A DNA stretch of 64,000 nt from UBA1205 sp045598105. Lineage in GTDB: Bacteria > Bacteroidota > Bacteroidia > Bacteroidales > WCHB1-69. Under the pieces are notes generated by a model. The model saw only the letters and a program-made list of their open reading frames with translations. It did not search any database and was not told where the DNA came from. The DNA lies in NCBI GenBank assembly GCA_045598105.1, contig JAZLLK010000087.1, forward strand, positions 12,872-76,871, in the 5' to 3' direction. This document shows positions 34,222-44,293 of this stretch, in pieces (positions within the stretch are counted from its first letter, which is position 1; every line of letters starts with the position of its first letter). The position numbers were made by a program, and so were the translations under genes.

Positions 34222-34995
34222 TTGAAGATAAAAAAAATATTATTTTCGCAGCACAAACCTGCAAACATAGATAAGAGTACGTATGCAGAGTTGGATAAAA
34301 AGTATGGAGTGAAGATAGATTTCTTCAAGTTCTTCTCTATAGAGGAAATACCTTATTCCGAATTTAAAAAAAGCCACATTAATATATTGGAATATTCGTC
34401 GGTAATAATGACGAGTAAGAATGCGGTGGATCATTTTTTTCGTATAGCTACAGCGGGTAAAATAGAGTTACCCATTAATACCAAGTATTTTTGTTCTAAT
34501 CAGTCCATAGCATTATATTTACAAAAATATGTTACGTATCGTAAGCGTAAAATATTTTTCCCTGAAGATGCTACTATAGTTTCATTGGTGGAAGAAATAG
34601 CTAATAATCATGCCGAGGATAAGTTTTTGGTACCGTGTTCGGCTGATTCCAGTTTGAATCAGTTATTAGAGCATTTAGATGCCAAAAGGAGCATTAAATA
34701 TACGCGGGCGGAAATGTTCAAAATAGTGTTTCCTAAATTGCAGGATCACATTAACATATTTGATTACGATATGTTGGTATTGTTCAGTCCGCACGGGGTT
34801 CAGTCTCTATTCCAGAGTTATCCTGATTTTAAGCAGCCGGACAATATGTATGTAGCCACTTCGGGCAAGCGGGTATTGGAGGCGGCCACCGAAGCCGGGT
34901 TAAAAGTGGAGATATGGGCACCGCAGGAGCCTAATATTAATTCTATATTCACGGCATTAGATCAATTTTTACAGCGTACTAATCGTAGGCATTAA
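34222..34995 (+). CDS. hemD: Uroporphyrinogen-III synthase (HemD) family protein
   Basis: A 257-residue protein of the HemD family, which closes hydroxymethylbilane into uroporphyrinogen III for heme synthesis. The family is weakly conserved; features here are the N-terminal KIKKILFSQHKP, the segment SSVIMTSKNAVDHFF, and LVLFSPHGVQSLFQSYPDF. The start is a TTG at 34222, preceded by AAC, because no ATG is available at a sensible place. It overlaps rnpA by one base. The heme link fits the cytochrome-assembly and Hdr-like genes elsewhere in the window, though no other hem gene is present. Confidence 0.82.
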   Translation: MKIKKILFSQHKPANIDKSTYAELDKKYGVKIDFFKFFSIEEIPYSEFKKSHINILEYSSVIMTSKNAVDHFFRIATAGKIELPINTKYFCSNQSIALYLQKYVTYRKRKIFFPEDATIVSLVEEIANNHAEDKFLVPCSADSSLNQLLEHLDAKRSIKYTRAEMFKIVFPKLQDHINIFDYDMLVLFSPHGVQSLFQSYPDFKQPDNMYVATSGKRVLEAATEAGLKVEIWAPQEPNINSIFTALDQFLQRTNRRH

Positions 34996-35402
34996 TGAGT
35001 ACTATTGTTGATAAAACATTCCCTAAGTCGCAGCGTTTATATTCCCACACTGATTTACAATGGATGTTTTCAAAGGGGCAGTCATTTTATTTTTACCCTT
35101 TTGTATGTTACTATAATATTGTATATAACGCAAATAAGTTTGAATCTAAGGTAGCTGTATCTGTTAGCAAAAAGCGGTTTAAGCATGCGGTGGACCGCAA
35201 TAAAATAAAGCGACTGGTAAGAGAGGCTTATCGCCATAATAAGCATTTAATATATAGTACGCTACAGCATGAAAATATGGAACTTCATGTAGTATTTGTG
35301 TATACGGAGCGAAAAATACTATCGTATTACTTTATCAACAAAAAGTTGATATTGCTGATAAACAAATTATTAGAAATTTGTTCAAAAAAAAATGAAGTCT
35401 AG
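34995..35402 (+). CDS. rnpA: Ribonuclease P protein component
   Basis: A 135-residue RnpA, the protein cofactor that helps the RNase P RNA cut tRNA 5' leaders. The RNR motif reads VDRNKIKRLVREAYR near residues 65-79, preceded by FESKVAVSVSKKRFKHA. The length is slightly long because of the C-terminal extension. The usual upstream rpmH and downstream yidD-yidC are absent; hemD is upstream and secDF downstream, an arrangement reported in Bacteroidota. The start overlaps hemD by one base. Confidence 0.93.
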   Translation: MSTIVDKTFPKSQRLYSHTDLQWMFSKGQSFYFYPFVCYYNIVYNANKFESKVAVSVSKKRFKHAVDRNKIKRLVREAYRHNKHLIYSTLQHENMELHVVFVYTERKILSYYFINKKLILLINKLLEICSKKNEV

Positions 35403-35448
35403 GAACGTAAAAAACACAAAAAACCGTCAATAAATCAATATTTTCTGG

Positions 35449-35456
35449 TATATTTG
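35449..35456 (+). promoter_or_regulatory. Promoter -7 element of secDF (TATATTTG)
   Basis: It matches TAnnTTTG and lies 58 bp upstream of the secDF ATG. Confidence 0.65.
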
Positions 35457-35514
35457 CAAACTTAAAATATAAGTAAAAATTTATTATAAAGAGTTAATAA
35501 TTAAATAGAAAGAG

Positions 35515-38500
35515 ATGCGAAACAAAGGATTTATTTCATTTTTTGCTGTAACTTTTGCTTTGGTATGTTTGTATTCTTTATCATTCACCTTTTGCACACG
35601 CAGAGTGGAGAATAAGGCTAAAGAATATGCACAAAATGACCCGAGTAAGGAGCTCTTAAGGGAGCAGGCACAAGGTAACACTTTTGTAGAGAGTTACTTA
35701 TTGGATTCTTCTGCTAAAGCAAGAGAGAATGATTATCTTTCCAGAATGGCTGACTCTGTAGTTTATAATTTAGGCTTTGCCAAATGGACTTACAGGGAAT
35801 GTAAAGAGTTGGAAGTTAATTTGGGATTGGACCTCAAGGGAGGTATGAACGTAATGTTGGAAGTTTCGGTTCCAGACATTGTAGAAGCTTTAGCCGGTAA
35901 TGGGTCTAAAGATTCTTTGTTTGTGAAAACAATGAAACTTGCCAAAGAAAAACAAAAAACATCCCAATCAGATTTTATATCACTATTTGAGCAATCGTTT
36001 AAGGAAGTAGCACCTGCCAATGCTAAATTATCCACTATTTTCCGTAAATTGCAATTGAATCAAAGCAATCCTGCCAATGGTGACGTAATTAAAGCTTTGC
36101 GTGAGGAAACAGAAGCAGCTTTGGAAAACACCTTTATGGTATTGCGTGCACGTATTGACCGTTTTGGCGTAGCACAGCCTAATATTCAGCGTTTGCCTCA
36201 GTCAGGGAGAATAATGATAGAATTACCCGGTGTAAAAGAGCCCGAGCGTGTACGTCGTTTGTTACAGGGTACGGCTAATTTGGAATTTTGGAAAACATAT
36301 GAATTATCAGAAATAGCCGGTTTATTCTCACAAATAGACGAGCGTGTAGCTACTTTGAATGACGAATCGGTTGAAGTAGCTGACGTAGTAGAGGAAACTT
36401 CTGAAACCGAGGAAATGGTTGCCGAAGGAGAGGAAGTGACTGAAGAAGTTACAACAGAGGGTGACACCTTAGAAGGTTTGCCTGAAGTGGAAGCTGATGA
36501 TGTTGCCGATAACAACCAAATGACAAGAGAAGAAGTATTGAAAAAATATCCTTTCTCTGCCCGTATTCAGTTCAATGACAGGCCTGATTCAGATGGTAAA
36601 TATGGTCCTTTGGTGGGTTTTGCCATGGAAGGTGATACTGCTGAAATTAATCGTATATTAGAATTAGACGTGGTAAAGAACATGTTACCACAGGATTTGA
36701 AGCTTTGTTGGCATGCTAAAACAGGTAAAGATAAAACAGCCATACACCAATTAATAGCCTTAAAGGCTGTAGGAGAAGCAGGTTGTATATTAGATGGCAA
36801 GGTGGTATCTGATGCACGTCAGGATTTCAATCAGCAATCCGGTAATGAAATCAGCATGACCATGAATCAGGAAGGTGCCAAGCGTTGGAAGAAGATAACC
36901 GAAGAAAATGTAGGTAATTGCATAGCCATAGTATTGGATAACTTAGTGTATTCGTATCCCAGAGTAAACGATGTAATTCCTAATGGCCGTTCTTCTATTA
37001 GTGGAGCTTTCTCATTGGAAGAAGCTAAAGACTTAGCAAACTTGCTTAAGGCCGGTAAATTACCTGCACCTGCAGTAATAGTTTCAGAAGAAATAGTAGG
37101 TCCTACCTTGGGTAAAGAATCTATACATGATAGTATAATATCATTTATTATAGCTTTCTGTTTGGTACTTATATACATGGTATTCTTCTATAACAGGGCT
37201 GGTATAGTAGCCAGTATAGCATTGATTACCAATATTCTTTTCCTGTTTGGTACATTGGCTTCATTGGGGGCTGTACTCACATTGCCGGGTATAGCCGGTA
37301 TAGTACTTACCTTAGGTATGGCTGTGGATGCTAACGTTATTATATACGAGCGTATAAAAGAAGAGTTGCGAGCCGGAAAAGCCATAAGAATGGCCATATC
37401 GGATGGTTATAGTGCAGCTTATTCAGCTATTATAGATGGTAACATTACTACTATTATTACCGGTATTATATTGTACATATTCGGTTCAGGTCCTGTACAG
37501 GGTTTTGCCACTACCTTAATAATAGGTATTCTCACCTCATTATTTACTGCTATATTCATTTCACGATTGGTATTTACTTGGGCATTGGATAGAAATATGG
37601 AATTAAATTTCTCCAATAGAATTACTCAAAATATATTTACCAATACACATTTTGATTTCTTATCAGTACGTAAAATATTCTATTGTATATCCGGCTTTAT
37701 AGTATTGGCAGGTATAATTTCATTATGTACTAAAGGTTTGGATTTAGGTATAGATTTTGCCGGTGGTCGTAGTTATACCATACGTTTTGACCAACCGGTA
37801 AAAACTGCTGAATTGCGTGAATCGCTTACTGCCGAATTTGAAGGTGTGGCACCTGAAGTAAAAACATTCGGATCAGATAATCAAATAAAGATAACCACTA
37901 AATGGAGAGTTAATGAAGATAATACTACAGTAGATTCATTGGCTGAAGATCATTTGTATAAAGGATTGTCTCCTTTCTTCAAAACAGAATTGACCAAAAC
38001 AGACTTTAGTGTACAAAACCAAAGTGTAGGTTTGATAAGTTCACAAAAAGTGGGAGCTACCGTATCAAAGGATATTACCCGTGGTGCTTTCATGGCAGTG
38101 TTCTTCTCATTAATAGCCATATTCATATACATAGCCTTCCGTTTCCGTAACTGGCAATTCGGTTTGGGCGGTATTATATCTTTGGTACACGTTACATTAA
38201 TCACCATAGGTTTGTACTCTTTGTTATATGGTATATTGCCGTTTACTATGGAAGCAGACCAATCGTTTATAGCGGCTATTTTGACCATTATAGGTTATGC
38301 TATTAACGATAGCGTGGTAATATTTGACCGTATACGTGAATACAAAACATTATATCCTAAGCGAGGAATAAGAGAAAATATGAATGCCGCTCTTAATTCT
38401 ACTTTAGGTCGTACTATTAATACATCAGGTACCACTATTGTAGTATTGTTATCCATCTTTATATTAGGTGGTGATGTAATACGCGGATTTGTATTTGCAT

Positions 38501-38604
38501 TGTTGGTAGGTATTATAGTAGGTCCGTATTCTTCTATATTCATTGGTTCATCAGTAGTGTATGACTTCAGAAATAAAAAAGGCGAAATAGAAGAACAAAA
38601 ATAA
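35515..38604 (+). CDS. secDF: Fused protein translocase SecDF
   Basis: A 1029-residue fusion of SecD and SecF, the proton-driven partners that help pull proteins through SecYEG. The SecD part has the first membrane helix at residues ~8-25, the periplasmic motif NLGLDLKGGMNVMLEV, and RND-type helices around 540-680 that include LTLGMAVDANVIIYERIKEEL. The SecF part begins near residue 700 with GLDLGIDFAGGRSYTIRF and contains GYAINDSVVIFDRIRE. An insertion at residues ~285-335 is a low-complexity acidic stretch of glutamate and threonine, absent from E. coli SecD. The fusion is normal for Bacteroidota. Two back-to-back terminators follow. Confidence 0.95.
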   Translation: MRNKGFISFFAVTFALVCLYSLSFTFCTRRVENKAKEYAQNDPSKELLREQAQGNTFVESYLLDSSAKARENDYLSRMADSVVYNLGFAKWTYRECKELEVNLGLDLKGGMNVMLEVSVPDIVEALAGNGSKDSLFVKTMKLAKEKQKTSQSDFISLFEQSFKEVAPANAKLSTIFRKLQLNQSNPANGDVIKALREETEAALENTFMVLRARIDRFGVAQPNIQRLPQSGRIMIELPGVKEPERVRRLLQGTANLEFWKTYELSEIAGLFSQIDERVATLNDESVEVADVVEETSETEEMVAEGEEVTEEVTTEGDTLEGLPEVEADDVADNNQMTREEVLKKYPFSARIQFNDRPDSDGKYGPLVGFAMEGDTAEINRILELDVVKNMLPQDLKLCWHAKTGKDKTAIHQLIALKAVGEAGCILDGKVVSDARQDFNQQSGNEISMTMNQEGAKRWKKITEENVGNCIAIVLDNLVYSYPRVNDVIPNGRSSISGAFSLEEAKDLANLLKAGKLPAPAVIVSEEIVGPTLGKESIHDSIISFIIAFCLVLIYMVFFYNRAGIVASIALITNILFLFGTLASLGAVLTLPGIAGIVLTLGMAVDANVIIYERIKEELRAGKAIRMAISDGYSAAYSAIIDGNITTIITGIILYIFGSGPVQGFATTLIIGILTSLFTAIFISRLVFTWALDRNMELNFSNRITQNIFTNTHFDFLSVRKIFYCISGFIVLAGIISLCTKGLDLGIDFAGGRSYTIRFDQPVKTAELRESLTAEFEGVAPEVKTFGSDNQIKITTKWRVNEDNTTVDSLAEDHLYKGLSPFFKTELTKTDFSVQNQSVGLISSQKVGATVSKDITRGAFMAVFFSLIAIFIYIAFRFRNWQFGLGGIISLVHVTLITIGLYSLLYGILPFTMEADQSFIAAILTIIGYAINDSVVIFDRIREYKTLYPKRGIRENMNAALNSTLGRTINTSGTTIVVLLSIFILGGDVIRGFVFALLVGIIVGPYSSIFIGSSVVYDFRNKKGEIEEQK

Positions 38605-38620
38605 CGATATTGTATCAATA

Positions 38621-38657
38621 AAAAAAAGAAACTCCCTAAAAAGGAGTTTCTTTTTTT
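38621..38657 (+). terminator. Terminator after secDF
   Basis: A perfect 15-bp stem (38621-38635 with 38643-38657), 7-nt loop CTAAAAA, 16 bp after the stop codon. Confidence 0.9.
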
Positions 38658-38681
38658 TATATACTGTGAATAAGCAGGGAT

Positions 38682-38720
38682 AAAAAAAGATTTTCCGAAG
38701 GTGAAGGAAAATCTTTTTTT
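38682..38720. terminator. Second hairpin, terminator of clpX on the minus strand
   Basis: A perfect 15-bp stem (38682-38696 with 38706-38720) with a 9-nt loop and A/T runs on both sides, 28 bp beyond the clpX stop. It forms a tandem pair with the secDF terminator. Confidence 0.85.
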
Positions 38721-38747
38721 TATTGTAGGGTAAAATGCTATGTTATA

Positions 38748-39965
38748 TTATGCGAATATATGTTGGCATTTTTCTTGTACATATTCCAATGAAATGTTTA
38801 ATTGTTTGTTTTGGGTATCTATATTAAACATAGCATCGGTCATTACCTGCTCCATAATGGAGCGGAGGCCTCGGGCGCCCAGCTTAAGGTCTAAGGCTTT
38901 TTTTACTATAAAATTGATGGCTTCATCACAAAAGTGAAGGGTGATGTCATCCATGTCCAAAAGCTTGGTATATTGCTTTACCAAGGCATTTTTAGGTTGT
39001 AGTAATATGCGTTTCATACTTTCCTCATTCAGCGGACTCAGATGAGTAATTACAGGAAAACGACCACAAAGTTCAGGTATGAGCCCGTAGGCTTTAATAT
39101 CCTGGGCGGCCACATAATCCAAAAAATATCCTGATTTAATGGCGGTGTCTTTCTTTTTGTATCCTATAACATTAGTATTAAGGCGGTTAGCTATTTTTCT
39201 TTCTATACCGTCAAAAGCGCCACCGGCAATAAAAAGTATGTTTTGGGTGTTTATTTGTACAAATTTTTGTTCAGGATGTTTTCTTCCGCCTTCCGGTGGT
39301 ACATTTACTATGCTACCTTCCAAAAGTTTGAGCAGAGCCTGTTGAACACCTTCACCTGATACATCACGGGTAATAGAGGGATTATCTGCCGCGCGGGCTA
39401 TTTTATCTATTTCGTCTATGAATACTATACCGCGTTCGGCTTTAGCCACGTTATAGTCGGCGGCTTGCAGCAGGCGGCTGAGTATGCTTTCCACGTCTTC
39501 ACCCACATAGCCGGCTTGGGTAAATACGGTAGCATCGGCTATGCAGAAGGGGACGTCAATCATATTGGCAATAGTGCGGGCTAAAAGGGTTTTACCGGTA
39601 CCGGTTTCTCCTATGAGTATAATGTTGGATTTTTCTATTTCCACATCATCTTGGGAGCGTTTGTTGCAGTAGTCTATGCGTTTATAATGGTTATACACGG
39701 CTACTGACATTACCTTTTTGGCTTCTTCCTGGCCTATTACGTATTGATCCAAATATGCCTTAATTTCCTTAGGCTTTTTGTTCATGTGAAATTGGCAGGC
39801 GTCTTCGGTGTCTTTTTTTAGTTTTTCGCCTCGTATTTGCTGCATTATTTCGCCGGCGCGGGCAATGCACTGCTCACAAATGGAGCCGTCAAATCCATCT
39901 ATGAGCAAGTTAGAAGATGATTCATTTGCACCGCAAAAAGAGCAGCAGCGTGTTTTTTTTGCCAT
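38748..39965 (-). CDS. clpX: ATP-dependent protease ATP-binding subunit ClpX
   Basis: A 405-residue AAA+ unfoldase. The N-terminal zinc-binding domain has Cys8, Cys11, Cys30 and Cys33. Walker A is GETGTGKTLLA near residue 115, Walker B is GIVFIDEIDKIA, and sensor and pore regions are in place (GYVGEDVESIL, LPELCGRFPV). ClpX unfolds tagged proteins and feeds them to ClpP. It is 4 bp after clpP and last in the tig-clpP-clpX operon, the classic quality-control arrangement. Confidence 0.97.
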   Translation of the reverse strand: MAKKTRCCSFCGANESSSNLLIDGFDGSICEQCIARAGEIMQQIRGEKLKKDTEDACQFHMNKKPKEIKAYLDQYVIGQEEAKKVMSVAVYNHYKRIDYCNKRSQDDVEIEKSNIILIGETGTGKTLLARTIANMIDVPFCIADATVFTQAGYVGEDVESILSRLLQAADYNVAKAERGIVFIDEIDKIARAADNPSITRDVSGEGVQQALLKLLEGSIVNVPPEGGRKHPEQKFVQINTQNILFIAGGAFDGIERKIANRLNTNVIGYKKKDTAIKSGYFLDYVAAQDIKAYGLIPELCGRFPVITHLSPLNEESMKRILLQPKNALVKQYTKLLDMDDITLHFCDEAINFIVKKALDLKLGARGLRSIMEQVMTDAMFNIDTQNKQLNISLEYVQEKCQHIFA

Positions 39966-39969
39966 AGTA

Positions 39970-40641
<672 letters not shown>

Positions 40642-40643
40642 AA

Positions 40644-42020
40644 CTATTCGTTTTCTTTTTTAGTACTTTTTTTAGTTGTTTTGGTTTTTTTAGGTTCTCC
40701 GCTGGCTTCAGTCATAAAATCCTGATAGCTGAGTTCTTTTACCTTAGGAGTTAATTTTGCTCTTAAGCCTTCGGTAATTTTTTCAAAGAAAAGGTTTTCG
40801 TAAGCGTTTTTGAAATTTTCCTGATTTTTCATCATTTCATGAGCAAAATTTTCTACCTGGGCTTCCTGTTCGGCGGGCAGTACTTCGGCAGAACCAAAAT
40901 AGCTTAAGCGTATGTAGTCTTTAATGTATTTGGTAACATCGTCAGCTTCTATTTTTATTTCGCAATCTCTGGCTATTTGGTCTTCCAGCAATTGGTAAAC
41001 TATAGATTTTTTAACATTTTCATATTGTTCATCTATATTTTCGGCGGTATATTTATCGTTGGTTTCTACCAAATAAGCCTTAATAAAGTTATCGGGTAAT
41101 TCCATAGAAGTGTGGTCCATCATGGTGTCCACCACTTTATTTCTATAATATATGTTAGCGTCGTTTACGTAACGAAGTTCTATTTGTGATTTTATTTTAT
41201 CACGTAAAGCGGCTTCATCTTTTACGCTACCATCGGGGAACATTTTGGTAAAGAAATCTTCATCCAAGTCAGCGGATTCCACGTGGTGAATAGCGTTAAT
41301 GGTAACTTTTACTGTTTGAGGTGCAGTGGCCAATTCGTCTATTTTTACTTTTAGGAATGTGGAACGTTCGTAGTCGCTTTTGAATACTTTGGTAGTATCT
41401 ATGTTTACTTCTTCGTGTAACTTTTTACCTACAAATTCATTCAAACATTCATCTTTTAAATAGGATAGTACCAATGAGGAGGTGAAAGCTTCGCCTTGTT
41501 CGGGAGTAACATTCACCAGCAGCATATCTTCAGCTACGGCTTCTTCGGTAGAAGAGAATTTACCTACGCGTTTACGCATGCTTTCTATTTCGGTATTTAT
41601 TTCGGTATCAGTGGCTGTAATGTGGTAGTCTCCTACTTTTTTAGCACATTCGTAGTCTACTGTAATATTGGGGCATATACCTATTTCAAAAGAGAAACTG
41701 AATTTATCGGCATGGTTAAAATCACCTTCTGTTTTTTCAGGCTTGGCTATGGGTTCAAACAGAATATTTAAATTTTCATCACGAAGGTATTGGTATAATT
41801 TGTCATTGGTGAGCTTGCTTATTTCATCTACCAATACAGCTTTACCATATTTACTGGTAATAATACCCATAGGAACATGGCCGGGACGAAAACCGGGTTC
41901 ATTAGCTTTGCGTTTTAAATCCTTTAATGATTTTTCTACCATTTCTTTATAATCGGCAGGTTCAAAATTAATAGTAAGCATTTCATGCATGTTGCCGATT
42001 TGTTCTCTTTTAATATTCAT
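40644..42020 (-). CDS. tig: Trigger factor
   Basis: A 458-residue ribosome-bound chaperone. The N-terminal ribosome-binding domain (about residues 1-110) includes the segment KANEPGFRPGHVPMGIITSKYG, which corresponds to the GFRxGxxP signature. The PPIase (FKBP) domain is present but degenerate in Bacteroidota, and here it is not clearly recognisable. A long helical C-terminal domain ends in a basic KKTKTTKKSTKK tail. It is first of the tig-clpP-clpX operon, transcribed from TATCTTTG at 42067-42074. Confidence 0.92.
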   Translation of the reverse strand: MNIKREQIGNMHEMLTINFEPADYKEMVEKSLKDLKRKANEPGFRPGHVPMGIITSKYGKAVLVDEISKLTNDKLYQYLRDENLNILFEPIAKPEKTEGDFNHADKFSFSFEIGICPNITVDYECAKKVGDYHITATDTEINTEIESMRKRVGKFSSTEEAVAEDMLLVNVTPEQGEAFTSSLVLSYLKDECLNEFVGKKLHEEVNIDTTKVFKSDYERSTFLKVKIDELATAPQTVKVTINAIHHVESADLDEDFFTKMFPDGSVKDEAALRDKIKSQIELRYVNDANIYYRNKVVDTMMDHTSMELPDNFIKAYLVETNDKYTAENIDEQYENVKKSIVYQLLEDQIARDCEIKIEADDVTKYIKDYIRLSYFGSAEVLPAEQEAQVENFAHEMMKNQENFKNAYENLFFEKITEGLRAKLTPKVKELSYQDFMTEASGEPKKTKTTKKSTKKENE

Positions 42021-42066
42021 TCGTGTATATTATTTTTTACAATTATTATTAATATTACTAATTTTA

Positions 42067-42074
42067 CAAAGATA
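42067..42074 (-). promoter_or_regulatory. Promoter -7 element of tig-clpP-clpX (TATCTTTG)
   Basis: A consensus -7 box on the minus strand, 46 bp before the tig start. Confidence 0.75.
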
Positions 42075-42200
42075 TAATAAATTTATGAGATTTTCTTTAT
42101 AGTAAAAGGAGAAAAAAAACCAACGCAAATAATTGTATTACATAGTTGTAGAAATTTATTTGATTTTTTTCCTTTTTTGTCAGAGGCGTGAATTTTGCAG

Positions 42201-42228
42201 TTTTTTTGCCCTGTTAGGGGCAAAAAAA
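42201..42228 (-). terminator. G/C-rich hairpin with T tract, upper of two
   Basis: TTTTTTTGCCC (42201-42211) pairs with GGGCAAAAAAA (42218-42228). It is 11 bp with a 6-nt loop and lies after the T9SS gene's palindrome. Its A run overlaps that palindrome's. Confidence 0.7.
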
Positions 42229-42255
42229 AATAGTGTAATGCATTACACTATTTTT
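42226..42255 (-). terminator. 30-bp perfect palindrome after the T9SS cargo gene
   Basis: AAAAATAGTGTAATG joins its exact reverse complement with no spacer at 42226-42255, 22 bp beyond the stop of the minus-strand gene at 42277. It folds as a stem with a four-base loop and a T run. Confidence 0.75.
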
Positions 42256-42276
42256 AAAATAAAAACTGATTAAAAG

Positions 42277-43095
42277 TTATCGTTGAATGATAAATTTTTG
42301 GCTAATACCATTATATGTATATATATATATACCGGCGGGGTAGTGTGATACATTAAGCATAATGTGGTTAAAGCTGCCTTCTATTTGTTTTTGTTCCATT
42401 AATTGTCCCTGTATATTATATATTTGCATTATGGCTATTTCGCCTTTATTAAGCAGATAGGGTAAGTTTACTATATTTTGGGAAGGATTAGGGAAGGGGG
42501 GATTAAGGTTAGCATTTGCTTTTTCAGTTTCGCTGATAGAAGTATAGCACTTGCCTGGTAATGTATATATTACGGTATAGTTTTCATGTTCTCCACCCGA
42601 GGAATACATGTTTAGTCGGCAGGAGCCGTCAGCCAGCACGCTTACGCTACCACCGTTACACGAGCCTTCAAGTGTGCCAAAATCATGTACTATGTTACCA
42701 TCTTCATTTACTATGTATGGGTGGTAAGTTTTGTTAGAATAGTTAATGGGCTGGGTATAAAAGCAGAATTCTATTTTATTGTCGGCATTGAATAGCCGTT
42801 TGCTCATGGCACCGCGTCCGTACTGGTAGTAATTATTGGCCCACAGCATATTCCATGAGCATGTATCGGGAATATAAGGGGTAAGGTCCACAATACGATA
42901 CAGAGAATAATCCTGATTATATATTTTTACCAAATAATTGAGTTCGTGGGTACGTATTTCGGTAAAATAGTAGAGGGTATCATCTACTGATATGGTGTAC
43001 CAGTATTCGTTTACAGAGTGCGCTTTAGTAATTTGTGCTTGAGTAAAAGGTAGTGCAAGCAGTAAAAAGTATAGGTTTAATAAAATTTTTTTCAT
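42277..43095 (-). CDS. T9SS cargo protein with type A sorting domain
   Basis: A 272-residue secreted protein. The signal peptide is MKKILLNLYFLLLALPFTQAQ. The C-terminal type IX sorting domain starts NPPFPNPSQNIVNLPY and ends YPAGIYIYTYNGISQKFIIQR, a recognisable tail. Between them are about 170 residues with no domain that I know. The gene is 6 bp after panD on the same strand, so it shares the pantothenate transcript; there is no obvious functional link. A 30-bp palindromic terminator follows. Confidence 0.85.
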   Translation of the reverse strand: MKKILLNLYFLLLALPFTQAQITKAHSVNEYWYTISVDDTLYYFTEIRTHELNYLVKIYNQDYSLYRIVDLTPYIPDTCSWNMLWANNYYQYGRGAMSKRLFNADNKIEFCFYTQPINYSNKTYHPYIVNEDGNIVHDFGTLEGSCNGGSVSVLADGSCRLNMYSSGGEHENYTVIYTLPGKCYTSISETEKANANLNPPFPNPSQNIVNLPYLLNKGEIAIMQIYNIQGQLMEQKQIEGSFNHIMLNVSHYPAGIYIYTYNGISQKFIIQR

Positions 43096-43101
43096 ATTAT
43101 A

Positions 43102-43446
43102 TTATTTTAGAAGGTTATTATCAGGAAATACGCATATAGGTTTATGAGTGGCAGCTTCTTCGGGAGTGAAGGAGGCATAAGATATAATAATAACAATATC
43201 ACCTACTTTTGCTTTATGGGCGGCGGCTCCGTTAAGGCATATAATACCGCTTTTACGTTTACCTTTAATAACGTAAGTAACCAAACGTTCACCATTGGTA
43301 ACATTTACCACATGTACTTTTTCATATTCCATCAAATGTGCGGCCTCCATCAGGTCCTCATCTATGGTAATGCTGCCTATATAGTTTACATTGGCTTGAG
43401 TAACCTTAACACGATGAATTTTTGATTTTAAAAGTTCTATTTGCAT
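43102..43446 (-). CDS. panD: Aspartate 1-decarboxylase precursor
   Basis: A 114-residue PanD, which decarboxylates L-aspartate to beta-alanine for pantothenate. It is made as a proenzyme that cuts itself at Gly24-Ser25 (NYIGSITID) to create the pyruvoyl cofactor; the site is exact here. Lys9 and Tyr22, used in substrate binding and processing, are present, as is the RKSGIICLNGAAAH segment. It is 7 bp after panC in the operon. Confidence 0.95.
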   Translation of the reverse strand: MQIELLKSKIHRVKVTQANVNYIGSITIDEDLMEAAHLMEYEKVHVVNVTNGERLVTYVIKGKRKSGIICLNGAAAHKAKVGDIVIIISYASFTPEEAATHKPICVFPDNNLLK

Positions 43447-43453
43447 GATGGGT

Positions 43454-44293
43454 TTATTTTAGAGTAATATTGTCAATAAGTCTAACATTGTCTATCCAGG
43501 CGGTAATGCATATTACTATGGATGAGCATTCGTCATAGTTGTGAACGGGTTGTAATGTTTCGCCATTTACTATTTGCACATATTCCAATTCAAAATTAGT
43601 GTTGGCGGCAAATTGCTGTTCTATCCATGCCTGTAATTGGGGTACGCTCATGCGGTTCATATTGGCTTTGGCTGCCTGTAGGGTATGATATATGAAGGGT
43701 GCTTCCTTGCGGGCCTGCTCCGATAGTCGCTTATTACGGGAACTTAGGGCCAGGCCGTCTTCGGAGCGTACTATTTCTACCGGTCGTATTTCTATATTCA
43801 AATGCTCGGTTTTTACCAAATGTTGAATAATAACCAACTGCTGAAAGTCTTTTTTACCAAAATAGGCTCTATGAGGCTGTACCATGTGAAACAAACGATT
43901 CACTACTATGCCCACGCCATTAAAATGGCCGGGACGCATAGCGCCTTCCATTACCTGTTCCAGCGGACCAAAATCATATTTTTCAGTGGGTGGAGTAGGG
44001 TACATTTCCTCTACGGAAGGCATAAAGCATATATCACAATAGTTTTGAATAAGGGCTATATCCTGTTCCGGCAGGCGGGGGTATTTTTCCAAGTCCTCCT
44101 GATTATTGAATTGAACCGGATTCACAAATATGGAGCATACCACTATGTCGTTTTCGGCTTTGGCCTGTTTTATAAGGGTGAGGTGACCATTATGTAAAGC
44201 ACCCATAGTGGGCACCAGTCCCACTTGTTTACCTTCTTTTTTGTAAGCGTTCACGGCATTTTGTAATGCCGATTTGGTATTAACTATAATCAT
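43454..44293 (-). CDS. panC: Pantoate-beta-alanine ligase
   Basis: A 279-residue PanC that joins pantoate and beta-alanine with ATP. The nucleotide motif is PTMGALHNGHLTLI at residues ~28-41, and the pantoate/ATP tract is PGHFNGVGIVVNRLFHMVQPHRAYFGKKDFQQ. The KMSKS-like loop is SSRNKRLS. The length is normal. It precedes panD, so the operon provides both beta-alanine and its ligase; panB and panE are elsewhere. Confidence 0.96.
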   Translation of the reverse strand: MIIVNTKSALQNAVNAYKKEGKQVGLVPTMGALHNGHLTLIKQAKAENDIVVCSIFVNPVQFNNQEDLEKYPRLPEQDIALIQNYCDICFMPSVEEMYPTPPTEKYDFGPLEQVMEGAMRPGHFNGVGIVVNRLFHMVQPHRAYFGKKDFQQLVIIQHLVKTEHLNIEIRPVEIVRSEDGLALSSRNKRLSEQARKEAPFIYHTLQAAKANMNRMSVPQLQAWIEQQFAANTNFELEYVQIVNGETLQPVHNYDECSSIVICITAWIDNVRLIDNITLK

